The position numbers and the translations under genes are program-made. A stretch of 64,000 nt of DNA. It comes from Branchiostoma floridae. Its lineage: Eukaryota > Chordata > Leptocardii > Amphioxiformes > Branchiostomatidae. This document shows, in pieces, positions 1 through 15,000 of the stretch. The stretch covers positions 13,944,465 through 14,008,464 of the forward strand of contig NC_049986.1 in NCBI RefSeq assembly GCF_000003815.2, given 5' to 3'. The notes under the pieces were generated by a model that worked only from the letters and a program-made list of their open reading frames with translations, ran no database searches and was not told the origin of the DNA. Position 1 is the stretch's first letter. The number at the start of each line of letters is the position of its first letter.

Positions 1-238
1 TCTGATTGATTGTTCACCAGCTTGTCTTGTTGGTCGTTCCCTTATTTTCAATTTATGTTGAACTATATCCTTCCCCAATGTAATTGATTTATACTTGCAT
101 TCATGTTTTGTAGAAAGAGTTTCTTATGAGCATTTTGTTTTTTGCTCCCTCCTTTTAAATAAATGAATGTGAATAGAAAAACAAATAAAATTTTCCCAGC
201 CGATAACTGTCATCCATCTCCTCTGCATGCTAATATAT
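1..238. other. Noncoding left edge
   Basis: AT-rich DNA with no ORF, splice-flanked exon or repeat that I can support. Confidence 0.4.
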
Positions 239-435
239 GCCTAGGTCACATTTCCAAACAGGGGCCCGCCTGGGCTGTTTTAGGAAACGGAAAATAAAAA
301 TGAATACGTATACGCAAATCATGCCCAGGACTCTCCTTTTTACGTTTTGTGTGTTTTTAATTCTAGTGTCTTTCATATCATATTTTCGTTGCCAAAAGCT
401 ACCCGGCGGGGCACCGGTTTGGAAATATGGCCTAA
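239..435. mobile_element. MITE copy 1 (GGGCCCGGCCGGG family)
   Basis: A ~196-bp nonautonomous element. The left end (TAGGTCACATTTCCAAAC followed by a GGGGCCCG-type GC core) is repeated in inverted orientation at the right end (CCGGTTTGGAAATATGGCCTA). The AT-rich interior has no coding capacity. Three relatives lie at 3263-3458, 21536-21704 and 21719-21910. A small plus-strand ORF crosses it but is only the element read through. No target-site duplication is clear. Confidence 0.75.
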
Positions 436-1470
436 CATGGCGGCAGGGTAGCCGAGGAGACTAACGTGTATGCTGTCCGTTGAACTAGATGTTTACGGAT
501 GTTCGCACGCAGAGATGAGTGATCTGTGTGCCCTACACACGGGTCTGTGGGTGAGAACACGGGTCATATGCACAAGCATTTTGAATGTCATTCCGTCCCC
601 GATAGAGACGTCCCGTGGATGGAGTGTGGTGTGGTTAGAAAACCTATGTCACTCTCACGGGTACTTGAGCTGACAAGTCAAATACAGTGAGTGACAGAAA
701 CGTTTCGTTCACCGCTAACCAGTCTTAGTTATGTTCTGTGAGTCATTCATCTATCCGCTGTTCACGCTTATTCTATCAGCTGTGCAATTCGTTTCGTAAT
801 GAACTGATTCATTTCGCGACACACTTTATTTTAAACAGATTTTCGTTCGTAACTGATTTCCACGCAAAACGTCAAGCAAGTGTCCATTGCTGAGGTGAAT
901 TCGATGTATGCAATCTTGCTTAAAATTACGAAACAGATTTAGATTCAAAATTTTACTTCCATTGTCGTTTTGAGAGGAAATGATTTGTAGATATAATCAA
1001 CAAATGTTGATATGGCTGCCTCCGATTCCGTGCGCGCGGACATCATCAAACGAATTCACATCAGCTTGCATTTACACTTGGAGAAGGTAAGTGTGTATGG
1101 GGTCATTAGAAACACTTCACTTTGAATTTACACTTAACTTTGCTGAAATTGAATTCCCCTAATGGTGTACAGAAACGGAAACTGTAGCTGATTGACATTC
1201 CCCTCTCGCTGTTCCGTGTTTTTCTCCGGCCCTTCGCAGCGTCTTAAGGAGCACTTCAGGCTAAAAATAAAGTGAGAAGTGCGGTTTGGAAATGGTTTCT
1301 AAATTAGGAAGATGGGCCGCCGAAATAGAACAATCACGACACTCGTATCCAACGGCACAATTTTGTAATAAAAGCAAGATTGGGTGAATCATGAAGAGGT
1401 TGGTATTGGCACCAGAGCGCTGTAGAGGAATGTTGACAGCACGTCCTGTGTTCCGAGAATCCACCGGCTA
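436..1470. other. Noncoding intergenic DNA
   Basis: No convincing exon, RNA gene or repeat. Small ORFs here are random-length and lack protein-like composition. Confidence 0.4.
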
Positions 1471-1478
1471 AGAATAGT

Positions 1479-1630
1479 TTGACAGCGCTGACATTAACAT
1501 GTGAGGTGATATCGTCCCGGCAAATGGGCTATGTCGGCACTGTCGTATGCGTGATGGCTGAGAATCGCGCAGGCGAAGCCGGAGTAACACTATTAATGTT
1601 ACAGGTTACGCCAGACTGGACGGGAATACT
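1479..1630 (+). pseudogene. Possible immunoglobulin-like domain fragment
   Basis: The plus frame encodes LTLTCEV, then a short stretch, then CVMAENRAGEAGVTLLMLQV. These resemble the B-strand (LTLTCEV) and the F/G strands (YxCVAENRAGEA followed by a V.L.V end) of I-set Ig domains, as found in LRR-Ig proteins. The roughly 40 residues normally between the two parts, including the core Trp, are missing. There is no neighbouring exon and no matched splice pair. A decayed or internally deleted Ig exon fits; chance similarity is possible. Confidence 0.3.
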
Positions 1631-1709
1631 GATAACACACCGTGTGCGTGGACCACGCCTCTGGCTGGAAAGTTACCGGAAGGGGGAGGGGGATAAACTG
1701 ACGCGCTGA

Positions 1710-3045
1710 ATCATCAGATGAGTCAGTGAATCATGATTGCCCTGTGTTCACGGAGCTTGTTCACCTGGTCATGCATGTAACTCGTACAATTTCAGGTATA
1801 ATTGGAACAGAAAATGCACTTTTATTTATCTATTAATCTGATATGTTAGGGTAGTCCTTCCAGTTACAATAACTTATTTCCAAGGGAGCCTTTTATAAGA
1901 TCATAACATATCAGAATACAAAGAAAAAAAATACTGAAATACAAGACTGACAAATCTCAAACATTCACAATAATACTACACCATCGAATATAGTAGAAGT
2001 AATAAATGATAGAAACTAGTTGCCTGTTAGTTAAAGAAAACATCAGGACTACCCTGACGGAGTCGACGTCCATGCGCGCAGTGTTCTATTGGAACGAGGA
2101 ATGGCGAAGTTACCATCGCAACGGTTTCCTCGTTACATTATTCTGCGCGTCGTGAAAAGGTTACCAAGAAATCTTTTGTGTCTCGGCAAACTTCTTGGCA
2201 GACCTTTTAGGTGCGTCCCCGGCGTTTTTGTGCGCGTGTTCAACATGGTCCAAGTTCTCCGTGCCGTACGCCCCTTTCTGGGTTGGCGTGCCGAACCGAT
2301 TCAGTTTGCCCCCAGAAAATCGCTTCAGCGCTCAGAAAACAGTGCAAACCAGCAAAAATACACCGCCAGCCATCTGCGCATCTGAGATTAGGCTCGTTGC
2401 AAGAAAAACGCCAGCACAAATATCGCCAAGCATAGCACCATCACAAAATAATATCAATGTGACATTTGAACAAAACTTGAGTCAACCTACCTTATGATTC
2501 AATCTTTGCTGTCTCGAACGTTCACGACAATGTTTCACACAACACGCTAGTTTAGTTTTGTACGTGCGTTTTGGTCGATACTTTATCGAATGTCACGAAC
2601 GACAACATGCATAAACCCATAGTGTCAAAGATGATATAATTACGAGAAAACACTGCCTTTTTTTCAAATTCCTTCTCGGCTTAACAGGTGGGTTTGTATC
2701 TAATAAAGCAATATAACTTTTTACACATCTAGAAATATATTACAGAACGAAATATATCGTCAAATCTTACACATGCCAGTCGGCCAGGGCGTTAGGCCCC
2801 ATTTCCACCAGTCGGCGATCTTTGAGCGACCAAATTTGAATCTGTGTAACGCTTAACGCTTGATTTTATAATTGGACTATGGTGCAAGATGATGATTATG
2901 ATTCAAAAGACCCCAAAAAATCCCAAATGTTAAAACATTAGTTCTTTATCTATAAAATTCGTTGAACGATTAGTCAAATTTTTGGCAGCTCAACATTCGC
3001 AGCTTCTGGTAGAAAGAGGGTGTGAGGAAAATGTCGTCTGCTTAC
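1710..3045. other. Noncoding stretch, probable intergenic or downstream DNA
   Basis: No exon supported. A moderately GC-rich patch near 2080-2430 is open in several frames but resembles no family and has no clear splice sites. Confidence 0.35.
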
Positions 3046-6000
3046 CTAGATTCCCATAGTGCACTGCGCTCGGCTTGGTACCGGAAGACTGGACCACGCC
3101 CCCTCCGGAGACCAGGATGGGGGACTGGTACGAGCCCGTCCTCTCTATGTGCGTCACCACTGCAGGGGGGAACGGCTAGCTTACAGTCACACATTCAATG
3201 TAGTATGGAAAAGATATCTTAAAGCAGGTTTAGTAAACTCTATTTGGATAAACATTGCAAGAGGGTTGCATTTCCAAAAGGGCGCCCGGTCGGACAGTTT
3301 GCGGTATTAAACGAAAAGTATGATATGAAAGACAATAAAACACCCAAAAGGTCAAAGAAAATAGCCATGAGCAAAAATTGTGCATATTTCATGATAAACA
3401 CTTATTTTTGATTCCCGCAAACAGCTCTGCCGGGCCCTGGTTTGGAAATGTGTCCCTAGCATTACAGGAAATAAACGACTTAATATGGAAAAGTCATTTT
3501 TTTATTGTTAACTTTAGCAAAGTCAAACAAACACCGTGATTGAACACTAAGGAAATTGATCAATGTACATAACAGCCACCAATGTCATATCATTATGTAA
3601 AATTTGTTTTCGATAATGATAATGCTTCTTGCACAGGAAATAAGCACGCAAAACGTCCATTCTGACACAAGGTGACGTCTTGATATTACATCATTGTAAA
3701 TAAGGTCCGTCTATTTCCGTCAGCATTTCCTGTTCCTTTATCTGTAATGCAGTCCTCGCCAAGCCATGCATTTCCTCACTTCTTCTTGTGATTACAGACG
3801 GAACTGTATAGAGATGGTGGGATGGTAATTTCCGGTACTTTACAGATGTAGCGAAGAACATGCAGGCTGTTTCATATATGATTACAGGGAATGGATTATT
3901 TCTAGGTAATGCTCCGCAAAAAGTTTCCTGACTAGAAGGGAAGTGTCTTATTTATTTGGAAACCGCACGGCCATCTCTGCAGTTTTCAGGTCCAGTCGCT
4001 TTTCTTGCTTGTTTTATGTCAAAGCTACAATTTGTAGCGTTAATAACCCATGAGAATTTAGGGCCTGTTACCCCGCCTTCTTGACAAATGGATGGTGCTA
4101 ATACGACATGAATGCCCTGCAGCGGCCAATAGACACAATGCTGAGATTTTAACACGATTGAGCACGATAAAACTTTTTTTTTTAATTTTATTTGATATGT
4201 TCTTGTTTTCTCTCATAGTGATACTGGTAGACGTCAAGGCAGCCGACCACACCCTATTTCACATGTTTATAGTTAACGTTAGACTTATCTTTACTCATTT
4301 GTCATATTCTGATCTCCGTTTTCTTGCAGAGTTAGTGCGTTAGTTTGAATTTGTCACGTTGTTCAAAACTTCCGATCATCCGGTCGTTCACCCCTCGGTA
4401 AATGACCTCGGATGAACTTCCGACAAGTAAATCCCGAGTCTTTAAAACTCTGTCAAAGCATGATGCAGGACTCAGGTCTCGTTCCCAGCTTGAATCCGGG
4501 CACAAATCTCGTGCCGACTGGAGGTGGTTAGCCGCTCCAGCGCGCGGCGCTGATGGACAGATGATGGCTGCTCGATCAGCGGAAATTGCTTGGTGAATTA
4601 TTCAGCACCATTTTTATGTTCTCCTGACAAAGTGGGAAATGTAGCCACAATGTCAATGAATTTGAAAGGACTTTATAAAGTTCATCTCGAAGTTAAACAA
4701 ATGGACACAAGATATTTAGGAATAGTACCCATTTTTTTAGGCGTTATCGCATTACTTTGTGATTCAGAACTGATTGAGAGTGTGAATGAAACCTAATGGA
4801 AACGAGAAATACTATACCAAACATTAAGCAATGGTTTAGTTGTGGGCAAGGGAAGTGAATACAATAGTACTAACAAGATCATAATTTTCTGAAATGATTG
4901 AGATTAACTTGAGCATTTTTTACGGAATTGTAAAACTTTGAACTTAGTAAGTTTCTACCTATGTTATGGAGTGTTCTTGATGCCATTGGGTTCACGTACA
5001 CTTGTGGCGGTAAAGCAAAGTTATTGTTCTAAAAAAGCAGACATTCGTCAAAACAAAGTATGCCACCATCGAAAATATGAAATTCCGGTATAGCCTATGA
5101 CTTAACCACCCTAATCCGTCGGTTATCATTATTGCATGAAAGGGATTTTTCTTCTCAATCATATGCACCTGATTATAGATTACTCTAATCTTTAATTGCA
5201 AGGGTAAGAAAATCAAAATGGAACAGGCCGACGGATATCCTACTAGTTAGTCATTCTGTTTGAGATAACAAAACGCATCGGATGACATCTAAGTCATTTT
5301 CAGATACTTGTGTTAGTTTCCAAATCTCTCTGTAAAACGAATGTTGGAAGAAAAGTACCATTGTTTCTCCGATGTCCAGAGTTATACTGACATTGTGATA
5401 AACTAATAGTCCAACCGCTACGCAAATTACATCGTAGGAAACATCCACCCTTTTACCTGCGCATAACATTTCAGTGAAGAATTGGCCACAGATACTTGTG
5501 AATCGATCGCAGGATCGTTTGGCTGTAATCCAGGGTTTACTCTGCCACCTGCGCCTACTGGGCGATGATGTCATTCATTTCAAAATGTCCCGGATGTGCC
5601 TTGTAGTTCCCCGGATGTTGTCATTGAGAACTGCAAGTTTACTGACTGGCGACGCCATTTGTAAACATCTGCGTACTGTAAAATATATTTTCAGTAGAAG
5701 AGAGAGTAAGTTGCAAAATGATAAAGTGAGTTTGAGGATTTTTTTATCCTAGCGTTTGATAATGGATTTTTTTACGACCATGTTTATCTCTTAATCGCTT
5801 ATCCATCACTGTCGCGGTTGGGACCATGTCTCACTTGATCGAAACGTTTTCTGAAAATGCTGCTCATCATTCCTTGTCAAATGTGACCCTTTCTCTTACT
5901 TCTTTAATTTTTTCTTCCAACATTAGATGATTTGATACAGTTTGATGTTCGCTCACCTGCAAGTATGACATTTATTACACTACAACTTCATTAAAGGTGA

Positions 6001-9000
6001 ATTCTACATAATGTTATAATGTTTTAAAAGTGTTTTTCCCATTTATGCGCGAGAGCTGACATTTTGAAAAATTCAATCACGTGTATAGAACGTTACTTAT
6101 CAAATGACGCAAAGAGGCATCACGGGTGGTTTTGAGATCGTATCTATTAGATGACAATTCATCACTTCGCGTTTAATGTTGCATAATAGTTCAGCTCCAT
6201 TTTCCTAGCTTCAATTCCAAACTTTTGCGTGGTCCAGTCTTCCAAGTTCATACCGTAATTAACAAGCGAACAAAAGATCGAAAGAGGAAGTTCGAAAACC
6301 AGTCCACCGCGAGCTCTCCGGTGTGCCATTTGTGGCGCGCGCTGAGCGGTGCCGGTGTAGCCTTCGGTTAGATTAGTAGAGCATGAAATTCATACACTCA
6401 AATTAAGTGTGCTTAACGATGTTTGGGGGAAACATGAATAATGTAGGGTCACCGCATGCTAATGGCGTTCTGCGAAACGCTGCGGATCAGGGAGGATTTG
6501 GCTGAAGTGAGCGGTTGGTGTGCACCTCACGATGTTCTGGTCTAGCCAGATTTGTGAGGATGTAACTACGGAACAAGCATCGCCTACAAAATAAGCCGGG
6601 CAAAATCCCAATTTTGCTAATATATAACATTGGCGTTGAAGGAAGAAGACGTGTTTTCCGTTAAACCAAGACGAGAAATACACCAAAATACATGTAGCAG
6701 GTTTCAAAGATGATGGAATGCTGTCCTTAATTAAGAAGCTTTTTGTAAGGTACTTTTCCTCCTGTCTTCGGGTTAACTCGTTAGAAAGAGAAAGTGATCA
6801 ACTTACAACCCATGAAAGTGGAATAAAGTTGATTAAGAGTCCGATGATTTAGTCAATAACATTATCATATGGACGAATGATCCCAACCTGCATGTCAATT
6901 CTTTTGCGGTGCAGCACACGGTGCAGTGTCACTCTAAATTTTGCCACGAAGTGTAACACACCAAGTTAGTGCCCCGGTTAAATTGTCCCTCTTTCCGGGA
7001 CTGGCGCATCCACGATTCAAAAGTGATTATAACGTACAAACATGCACAACTAATGTGGTTAAGTCAATATTGTGTTGCATTGTAAATATCAGAATTCTTC
7101 TCAGAGCAATAGAGTTTTTGATGATGAAAGTGAATCATAAACCAGCTACATTCCAGAGATATTACACTTAAATATTCCAGAGATATTACACAGAGGTACA
7201 AACAGCACTTCACATGGTAGCGGAAAAACTCCCATTTGCTTGACGGTGTTTTCCATGGGTACGTGTTTAACGTCACTATACTTTCAAGGCTTTCCATGAC
7301 GCAAATGTACCTCAAACGCTACTGCGTCTTTACAGTGAAATTTTGACTCAAATGGCTAATAGTTCCACTGGACCACTAGTTTCTTGCGTAACAAAAAAAG
7401 TTCTCGGACTCTTACGTCATTTCCACGTAACCTTCTTTAACAGATTACCCCACAAACCTGACCGAAACAAGGTTTGAATCCCACGCCTTAGTTGAATATT
7501 ACTCTTCCAGCCAACTTGAGCCCTTAGGTTTCAGAAAGTGTCGCCTACACAATGTTATTACTTGTCATTTGTCAGGCCCCCCGAGGGAGTCTTTTGTGAA
7601 GGTATTTCGCCTACTTTAGCGGAGGTGTGAAAGTATTATGAAACACAGGATTGCACAAAAGGGCTATCAAACATGAGAAATATCCCCTAACTCTGGGTAA
7701 GCTGAAATTCTAACCCCCGCCTACACAATGGTCTGACGCCACTGCAAATTTGTCTGCAATTCGATCAAGATTCAAGTCGAACCCATCCCTTCAGAACGCA
7801 TGTACGTCAACCGCTTTGTCAAGATAATAGGGCGTGTATGATTAACAATTTGAATTGTCGGTCATCAACGGTTCCCGTACGTCAATCGACGTCAAGGTGC
7901 GACGTTGATATCGACAGGTGGAAATGGGTTGTGACGTCCGGCGTGGGCTGGACGTGTTCTTGCGTCCTCCAAAGGGCAGGGGAAAATAGAGCCGACGTCA
8001 CTCACTAGATGTGCGGGTCAGATTCCAAGACTGAAGTATCGGGTGGAAGCAGATATGCCATTGTGTGGTACGATAGGGTGAAGGATGAAAGCGTCTTAGA
8101 ATGATAAGACGTAATGGGTTTTCAAGAAGCATTGAAAGTCGCTTAAGGACACCAACAGATTGAGAAGATATAAAGTTTCGAAGTGAAAGTGGCTTCTTAA
8201 GAATAATCCAGGTAGTCACAATAGGCTTTCATGAATCCGAAGGATTTTAAAGCATTAGATAGTGTAAGTCTGACTGATCCTTGAGTATCAGAGTCTTGGC
8301 CTCACCACCTCGTTGGTCTGTCTGAAGATAACGTTGGAACTCGTGAATTCAAATATCTGAGGTGTGCATTGAATGGCAACAATCCATCCGTCCTTCCCAT
8401 GCTGCCCCAGGAGGACCACGCCCATTTCTGCAGGTCCCTTATCTCGTGTTGCAGCCGGTGTACATCAGCTCCCAGCCGTACATGGGGTCAGCAGCACCGG
8501 CTACAGGGCTGAGCCGTGTTCTGCAGCATCACGGGGCCTACTCAGGGTGTATATAGCCCCTGCAGTTATGTTAGGGAATTTATCATGTACACAATACAAC
8601 ATGTCCTCTTATTAGGGTATGAACGAAGTCCTGGAATTTAATGTAACGGCCCAAAGGAAAATTGCCAAATCCTGCCTTCTTATTGGCCCGCACTGAACGC
8701 CGCGACATTAGTAGCAAGCCGGTCACTTGTTAGGGTATGACGAAATGGCTACTTCTGTAAATACTACATGTACCACACTTCTTATGTCCAATGTTTCTTT
8801 TCTGTCTGAGATTTAGTTCCCACTTAAGGAGATTGTAATACATGTGTAATAAAATGTCGCTAGGGTGAAATGTGCAATATTTTCTTTCGTATGTAACAGA
8901 AATTTTTAACAATATTTAGTAACTGAAAAGGTGGTAAGGGAGACCAAACCTCAGCCACAGAGCATGGAGAAAGCTGTTAGCATCTCAGCCGGCACATTGA

Positions 9001-12000
9001 ACTGTCGTTAACACAAATCCCTAGCTCTTACCATTCACACTTTTTCAATCATCAATATTCTCAGAAACCAGTTCATTCGTTGATTTGGGATGTCTATCAA
9101 GTTGCTTGCGTTCAGGTTTCCATCCTTTGAAATGATTTTCGGACAATATGAACTTGATTCGTGCGAAAAATTCAAACACTACTTCCTCAGGCAAAGAACT
9201 ACATGTATCCAACGTTGTTACGCTTCAGTCGTCACTTCCCTGCCTTTACCACTAGCTAAGTGGGCTAATTTCAGAGCGCATCTTCTCAATCGAATTTGTT
9301 ACTACTCAGATTTAATGTACAAATGTTTTAAGGTATAATTAAGACAGGCTAGTCGCTGACTACGCATCTCCAGTTAGACAAAGCTTAAGTACGTCGTTTG
9401 ATTTCCTATCAGTGTAAGACAATTGTAGGGTTTTCTTTCAACAATGTACATGTACCTTCTCTGGGCAGCGTGCCACACCCAAACCGCTCTACTCCCTTCA
9501 CATAAACATACGTAGTCTTACAAAGAATATTGTTTATTTTGCTAAATATTACATTGGAGAATATATACAATGGAGCTGTAAGAATTTTCCTTTACACTAT
9601 CCCTTCTCTAGGCATCCCGCCCCACCCAAACCGAACGACTCCCCTCACATTATCATACGTATTCATTGTTTAGCTTGCTATATTGAGAGTATGAGAGTTG
9701 TAAGATTTTTCCATCACGCTGTCCCTTCCTCAGGCATCCCACCGCACCCAAACCACCCGACTCCCTCACATTACCATACGTATTCATGTTTAGCTTGCTA
9801 TATTGAGAGTATGAGAGTTGTAAGATTTTTCCACCACACTGTCCCTTCACTAGGCAGCCCACCACACTCAAACCCCCCGCCTCCCCTCAAATTAACATAC
9901 GTATTCATTGGTTTACTATATCGAGAGTATGAGTGTTGTCAAATTTTCACACTGTCCCTTCCTCAGGTTGCGTGCCACACCCAAAACCGCTCGAATCCCT
10001 CCATATCAACATATGTAGCCATAACGTTACAGCGTATATTGTTTAGCTTCATCCTTTATTGTTTAGTTTGCTATGTTACACAGTTGTAAGTATTAAAGAG
10101 AGTTGCAAGAGTTTTCCATCACACTGCCCTTCCTCAGGCATCCCGCCACACCCAAACCGCCCGCCTCCCCTCACATTAACATACGGGGTCAGCGGTGTAA
10201 GCGGCCGCTATGATTATTGATGTACTGTAATCAGTACGGAACACCTGCAGCGGCTGACAATGCCTCCGCTCAACCTGCATACGCGCCGCGTTCTGCAGAG
10301 ATCATCGCGATTTCGCGCCAAAGAGCGGGAAGGAACGGCTGACACGGAGAGTTTCGGGCGGCAGCTGGGCAGGTGGATTTTATGAAAACTGACAGAAAAA
10401 AAATCATATTTCAAAGGTGGGATCCGACGATAGGAACTGGATGTCTGAATCTATCACTTCATGAAATTATGGATGGAAATAAAGCCCATGATGTAGTCTA
10501 GATCGAACAAGTTGGTTGTTGTTCGTATGACTTATAGTTCACAATACCTTTAAGTAGGCTTCTGTTTTAATCACACTTGGCTTATAATTTTTCTGGGAAA
10601 GTCAAAATCACTATATATGACATGCAAGGACAATTGTCATTTGCTAACTATTCGTCGTGAAAATTGTAACTATACTCGCGTTTTTGTACCTCTCTACTTG
10701 GCACAAGTACCTCAAAATATCAACGCTTTGAGTCAGAAAAAAAAAAACCAAAAAAAAACCAAAATCAAAACCAAAAAAAACCAAAATCAAAACCAAACCT
10801 CAATCATTAACTCCGTACATCATCATAAGAACTTTGTAGGTATAATTTTGATTACTACAAGCCCAGACAATATCTGCATCCATTTTATTTTACTTTTCTA
10901 CCATAAGATATATTACGATGACACTTACTTAAATGTTTTTGCTTTCATTTCATGCAGTTTAGAGAGAAGCCAATAATCTAGAAAAAGGATAGTTAGATAA
11001 GTTATCCAAGTCAACCCTAATCCATTTATTTTTTTATTTTTCAGTAACTGCCACCATAATTCTTTGTCCCAAATGTTTCTAAGAATTGCCAGGTGTAAAT
11101 TTGATTCTTCCATTAAGATTGGAAAAACAAATGTAAAGTTAGAATTCCATGCGGATCCTTATTTCAGAATATATTTAAGGCAACTAATATTCCAGATTTA
11201 CATGGACTTACAAGATGTTGGTTTTATCTAAGCTTAGCTTTTGAGAAAATGTGACCACGAGCTTTTCATAATGATATCGCAATGATACGTATAACGTAAT
11301 GTATTCTCGGCATGTGTTTATCTTTTTCCCATCTACAATAACGTCTGTATTAACGTCACTTCTAATATAGAAACATGGCGTCGGGTTGTTATCGATATCC
11401 ATGGCTTCATTTTGCGGTCAATTATGAAACATTGTCTGGCTTCATTCTCCAGATGGCTGGAACAGACAGGTCATTTCCATCTTCATATGCGGCTAATGGA
11501 ATATCCAAAATCAACCAGTTATTAAATGCACAAGCGTTCGTAGCATTCAGTCTCGGTGTAGAAAAATTTTTTTTTTTCACAATTAGAAACAAAGTTGCCA
11601 GTATACATCCATTTCTACATGTTATTCGTAAAACGGACTACATCTATTCTTAATCTTACTATTGTTTGTATATGACGTAGAATATATTACAAAAAGTACA
11701 ATGTATCGTCAGAATATATTTTAACAGAGGTTTTCTGCAGTATACGTCTTCTGGATGCTTCTACATGTTATCTTTTTTTTTAAGCCACTATCCATAGCTA
11801 GCTATTTTTCATCTTGTTTTGTTTGTTTATGAGTTAGGGTATAGCACAAAAAGTACAATGTATTGTCCGAATATGTTCTCACATAGGTTCTCTACGGTAC
11901 AAGTCTTCTGGAGGCTTCCGGCATGTGTCTATGATTTACAGAGCCGATTTTTTGGAGTTTTGGAGACGATCTATACCGATAACATGTACGATAAGTGAAT

Positions 12001-15000
12001 TCTGCGGTCAATAACTCCCCGGAGTATTCCGGAATCACTTACCATGGAAAATAGCTGTATGGGGGAAGATACCAGTGGGAATACTACTGTTATCTGTAAA
12101 CAAGCGTACAGCGCTGTAGATGGGCTTAACTTCGCCATTTGAATATTGGATTTATAGCCGCAGTAATGTGATGTAGTCGGAGTTTTATTCATGCCCAGCC
12201 AACCTTGGATTTGCGGTGTAAAAAGAGCCTTCTCTGATGGACAGGCTCCCATTACGTTTTTGTATTTCGTTCCCTTTCTGCGGGGCTGGCGCACAAAAGC
12301 GCGAGGCCACGGCGCGGGACCCCGATCCTTTTCTGCCGGCTCGGGTGGCGCCGGTCCCGCGAGCCTCTCGTAGAAATCATATTCCTAATCATACTTTTAT
12401 GATCGCATCTCGTCCATCTGGGTAATTTGCCCGTTTAGTGGCGGGCCCTGTGGAAGCGCCGCGATGGGAAAATGGTGATGTGGCCAATTTTTGGTGCGGC
12501 AGCGGCCGCCGTGATGATAGAGCGGCGGCCCGCTACTGTCTGCGTACTTGACTGTCAGAAAATAGCGCGCAATGACAGGGCACGGCGCACAGCACGCCGC
12601 ACCACTGTAGTTAGGGACTCGCCGTGATTACATACAATCTATTCTGCACAAGAAACCACTTACATCTTTTCAAGCTGGAATTTCACGTCCTTGGTGAAGG
12701 AAGGAATTTTATCCTCACAATTTCCTTATCAAGACAGCCTTGCTTATCTTCTTATCTACTGTATAGCTATTTCTAAATCACACAATGCACACAAATTTAG
12801 ATGGTTGATTTCGACTTAAACTTCCTTTTAAGCTGTACTCCATATATTAGTGTCAGAATTTCTGGTATATTCGGAAGCGATGGCGCACCACAGATGATAG
12901 CTATTTAACATTAATAATTGGCTTTAGATTGTGTACTGAATTATGTACAAACTGCGGTAGAAGGATTATTATAACGACCCTTAATTATCCTGGTTCTGAG
13001 GTAATTATTTCGGGAAATGAGTTTGGTAAAATTTCTAGAATGTATCGATTTGAAAAATATTCATGACGTTTTCATTGAATTTCTGGCCATAAATTCTGAC
13101 AAAGATGCTTTCCAAGATATATTTTATGACAACTTCATGTTACCCATTCATTATACAAAAACGTTGAGGCACGGGCGTATGGTAGTGAAGAATCAGAGTT
13201 GTTTTTTTTTAAATTATAGAACGATATGTTTTCCTTGTATATTTTCTATTGTGTTGTGAGCTTTATGTGGTTTTTGAACAAAGCATCCATAATTCATGGT
13301 ACAAGTAAATATATAACTCCCTGATTTTCCAACAAGTTTGTAATAAACTTGTACCTGTGAGCGTGGCTATTCTTTTAGGCTAAAGTGATTGAACAAGACA
13401 AACGGTTACTGTCAATGGCTTGAATGGTAATTAGTATAATGACCAGTTATATATTGCTCAAATGTTGATGTCATATGCAGATAAATTATCGACGTTTAAC
13501 TAAACACTGTGTTCTGTATATTCATGGTAGATTCAAGCGCGACATTTAACTAGACATTGTGCTCTGTATATTCATGGTAGATTCAGTCCCAACCGTACGA
13601 CCCTTCCATCGATGTTGAATGTGCCATAATTGTGCTCCCGAACCCTTCCACACAAGAAGTCCTCTTCAAGTCCATCAAATCCCGCGCTCCGTCCCATCCC
13701 GGCGCACTTACCAGTCCTGATGCATATTACATGTCAGCTGGATTACGGGGTATCTCCTAACCCGTCCGCTCATGAAAATTCCCGTTCCGTGGAGGTGAAA
13801 AGAGGTATCCTACCCGCTCATTACCTTCTGTAGGATGTAGTAAAAGTGAGGGGGTAATTATGAGATAATGACTACCCGTGGAAGAAAACGTTCGTTGTTT
13901 GGATTCCCCTTTAATCAGGCGTTCAGGCGGGGAGAAAGCGGCCTGGTCGATACCCAGCGTCATTTGTGTCGGAATGGACCTTTTTGCGTGCGTTCGTACC
14001 ATATGGGGCCTGGCGATAAAAGTGGCTTATTAATGGGCAATTAATATAAATTTGCTTAAGCGACGCGACACTGAGCGCCGTAGGGGGTTCTCATACCTAT
14101 GAAGGCGGTGGGAGCCACGGAGAGAACGATGCAGACCACCGCCAGCACCAAGAACGGCAATTTGTAGGAGCCCTTCTCGTCAAACATCCCTTCCTCTTCG
14201 TCTGCCGGCTTCCCTCTGCTGATGGGTGGGGGCTCAGGGGACGGGTCTGTAATAGATTTAAACGACCCCCTCTAGTGAGCAATGTCCCGAGGAGGGGTAC
14301 GGGGAAACGTGCGAAGGTGAGATAAGTTGTACCTCTCTCCTCAGGCAGGCTAAACGGGAGAAAAATTAATAACAGTTGACACACACTCACTACATGAGAT
14401 ACCGCAGGCGTCGCACCTTTCCCATTGTTAGCCTGTCAAAGTGTTCCTAGGAAAGAAATGCAGCAATTTACGTACAAGCCTATCGTGGAGAAACAGGCTT
14501 GTTCCCCATGCATAAATACACTTATCTGCCGCTCTAGTCTGTTATTACACCGACCAGAGATTTTCCGCAAAAATGCGCCGCGCATACAAAATCGGCGGGA
14601 GAATTTCTGCGGGAAAACTCGAGCTGAGCCAAAAAAAGGGCTCGACTCGAGTCATCCGTAAGATCTAAAAGGTCAAGACAACAAGCATGCAAATAAGGAT
14701 GACGTTTGTCAAAGGTTAGACTCGGACGTAATTTGTATTCATTCCTCGCCACACAAAAATGACTAAAGTAGCGGGTAGAAGGAGAAGAAGAACCCTACCC
14801 GACTGTCGGGAGCCGAACTGTTCAGAGAAATGACGGGGAACAACTCCGGCGGTTTTGGCTCCCCGAGCGCGGCGGGTCGCTCCCAGCCGCTATAATGATG
14901 AACTCGAACTGGGTTTGTTAATTTCATGCTCCATCGAAGTACATCTCTGCGAATGGGAGAAGGCGCATATGGCCCACCAAAGTGGCGTAATGGCACTTTT

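Noticed and set aside
3083-6242. 17-mer GCGTGGTCCAGTCTTCC in the 3046-3159 exon and inverted at 6226
   Set aside because: No similarity extends far on either side; one such match in 64 kb is compatible with chance.
8362-8556. Plus-strand segment reading LQVPYLVLQPVYISSQPYMG after an acceptor-like ctgccccag
   Set aside because: Attractive composition but no upstream exon to join and no family match.
10617-10976. 119-codon plus-strand ORF
   Set aside because: Its middle is an A-rich low-complexity tract (Lys/Asn/Gln runs).
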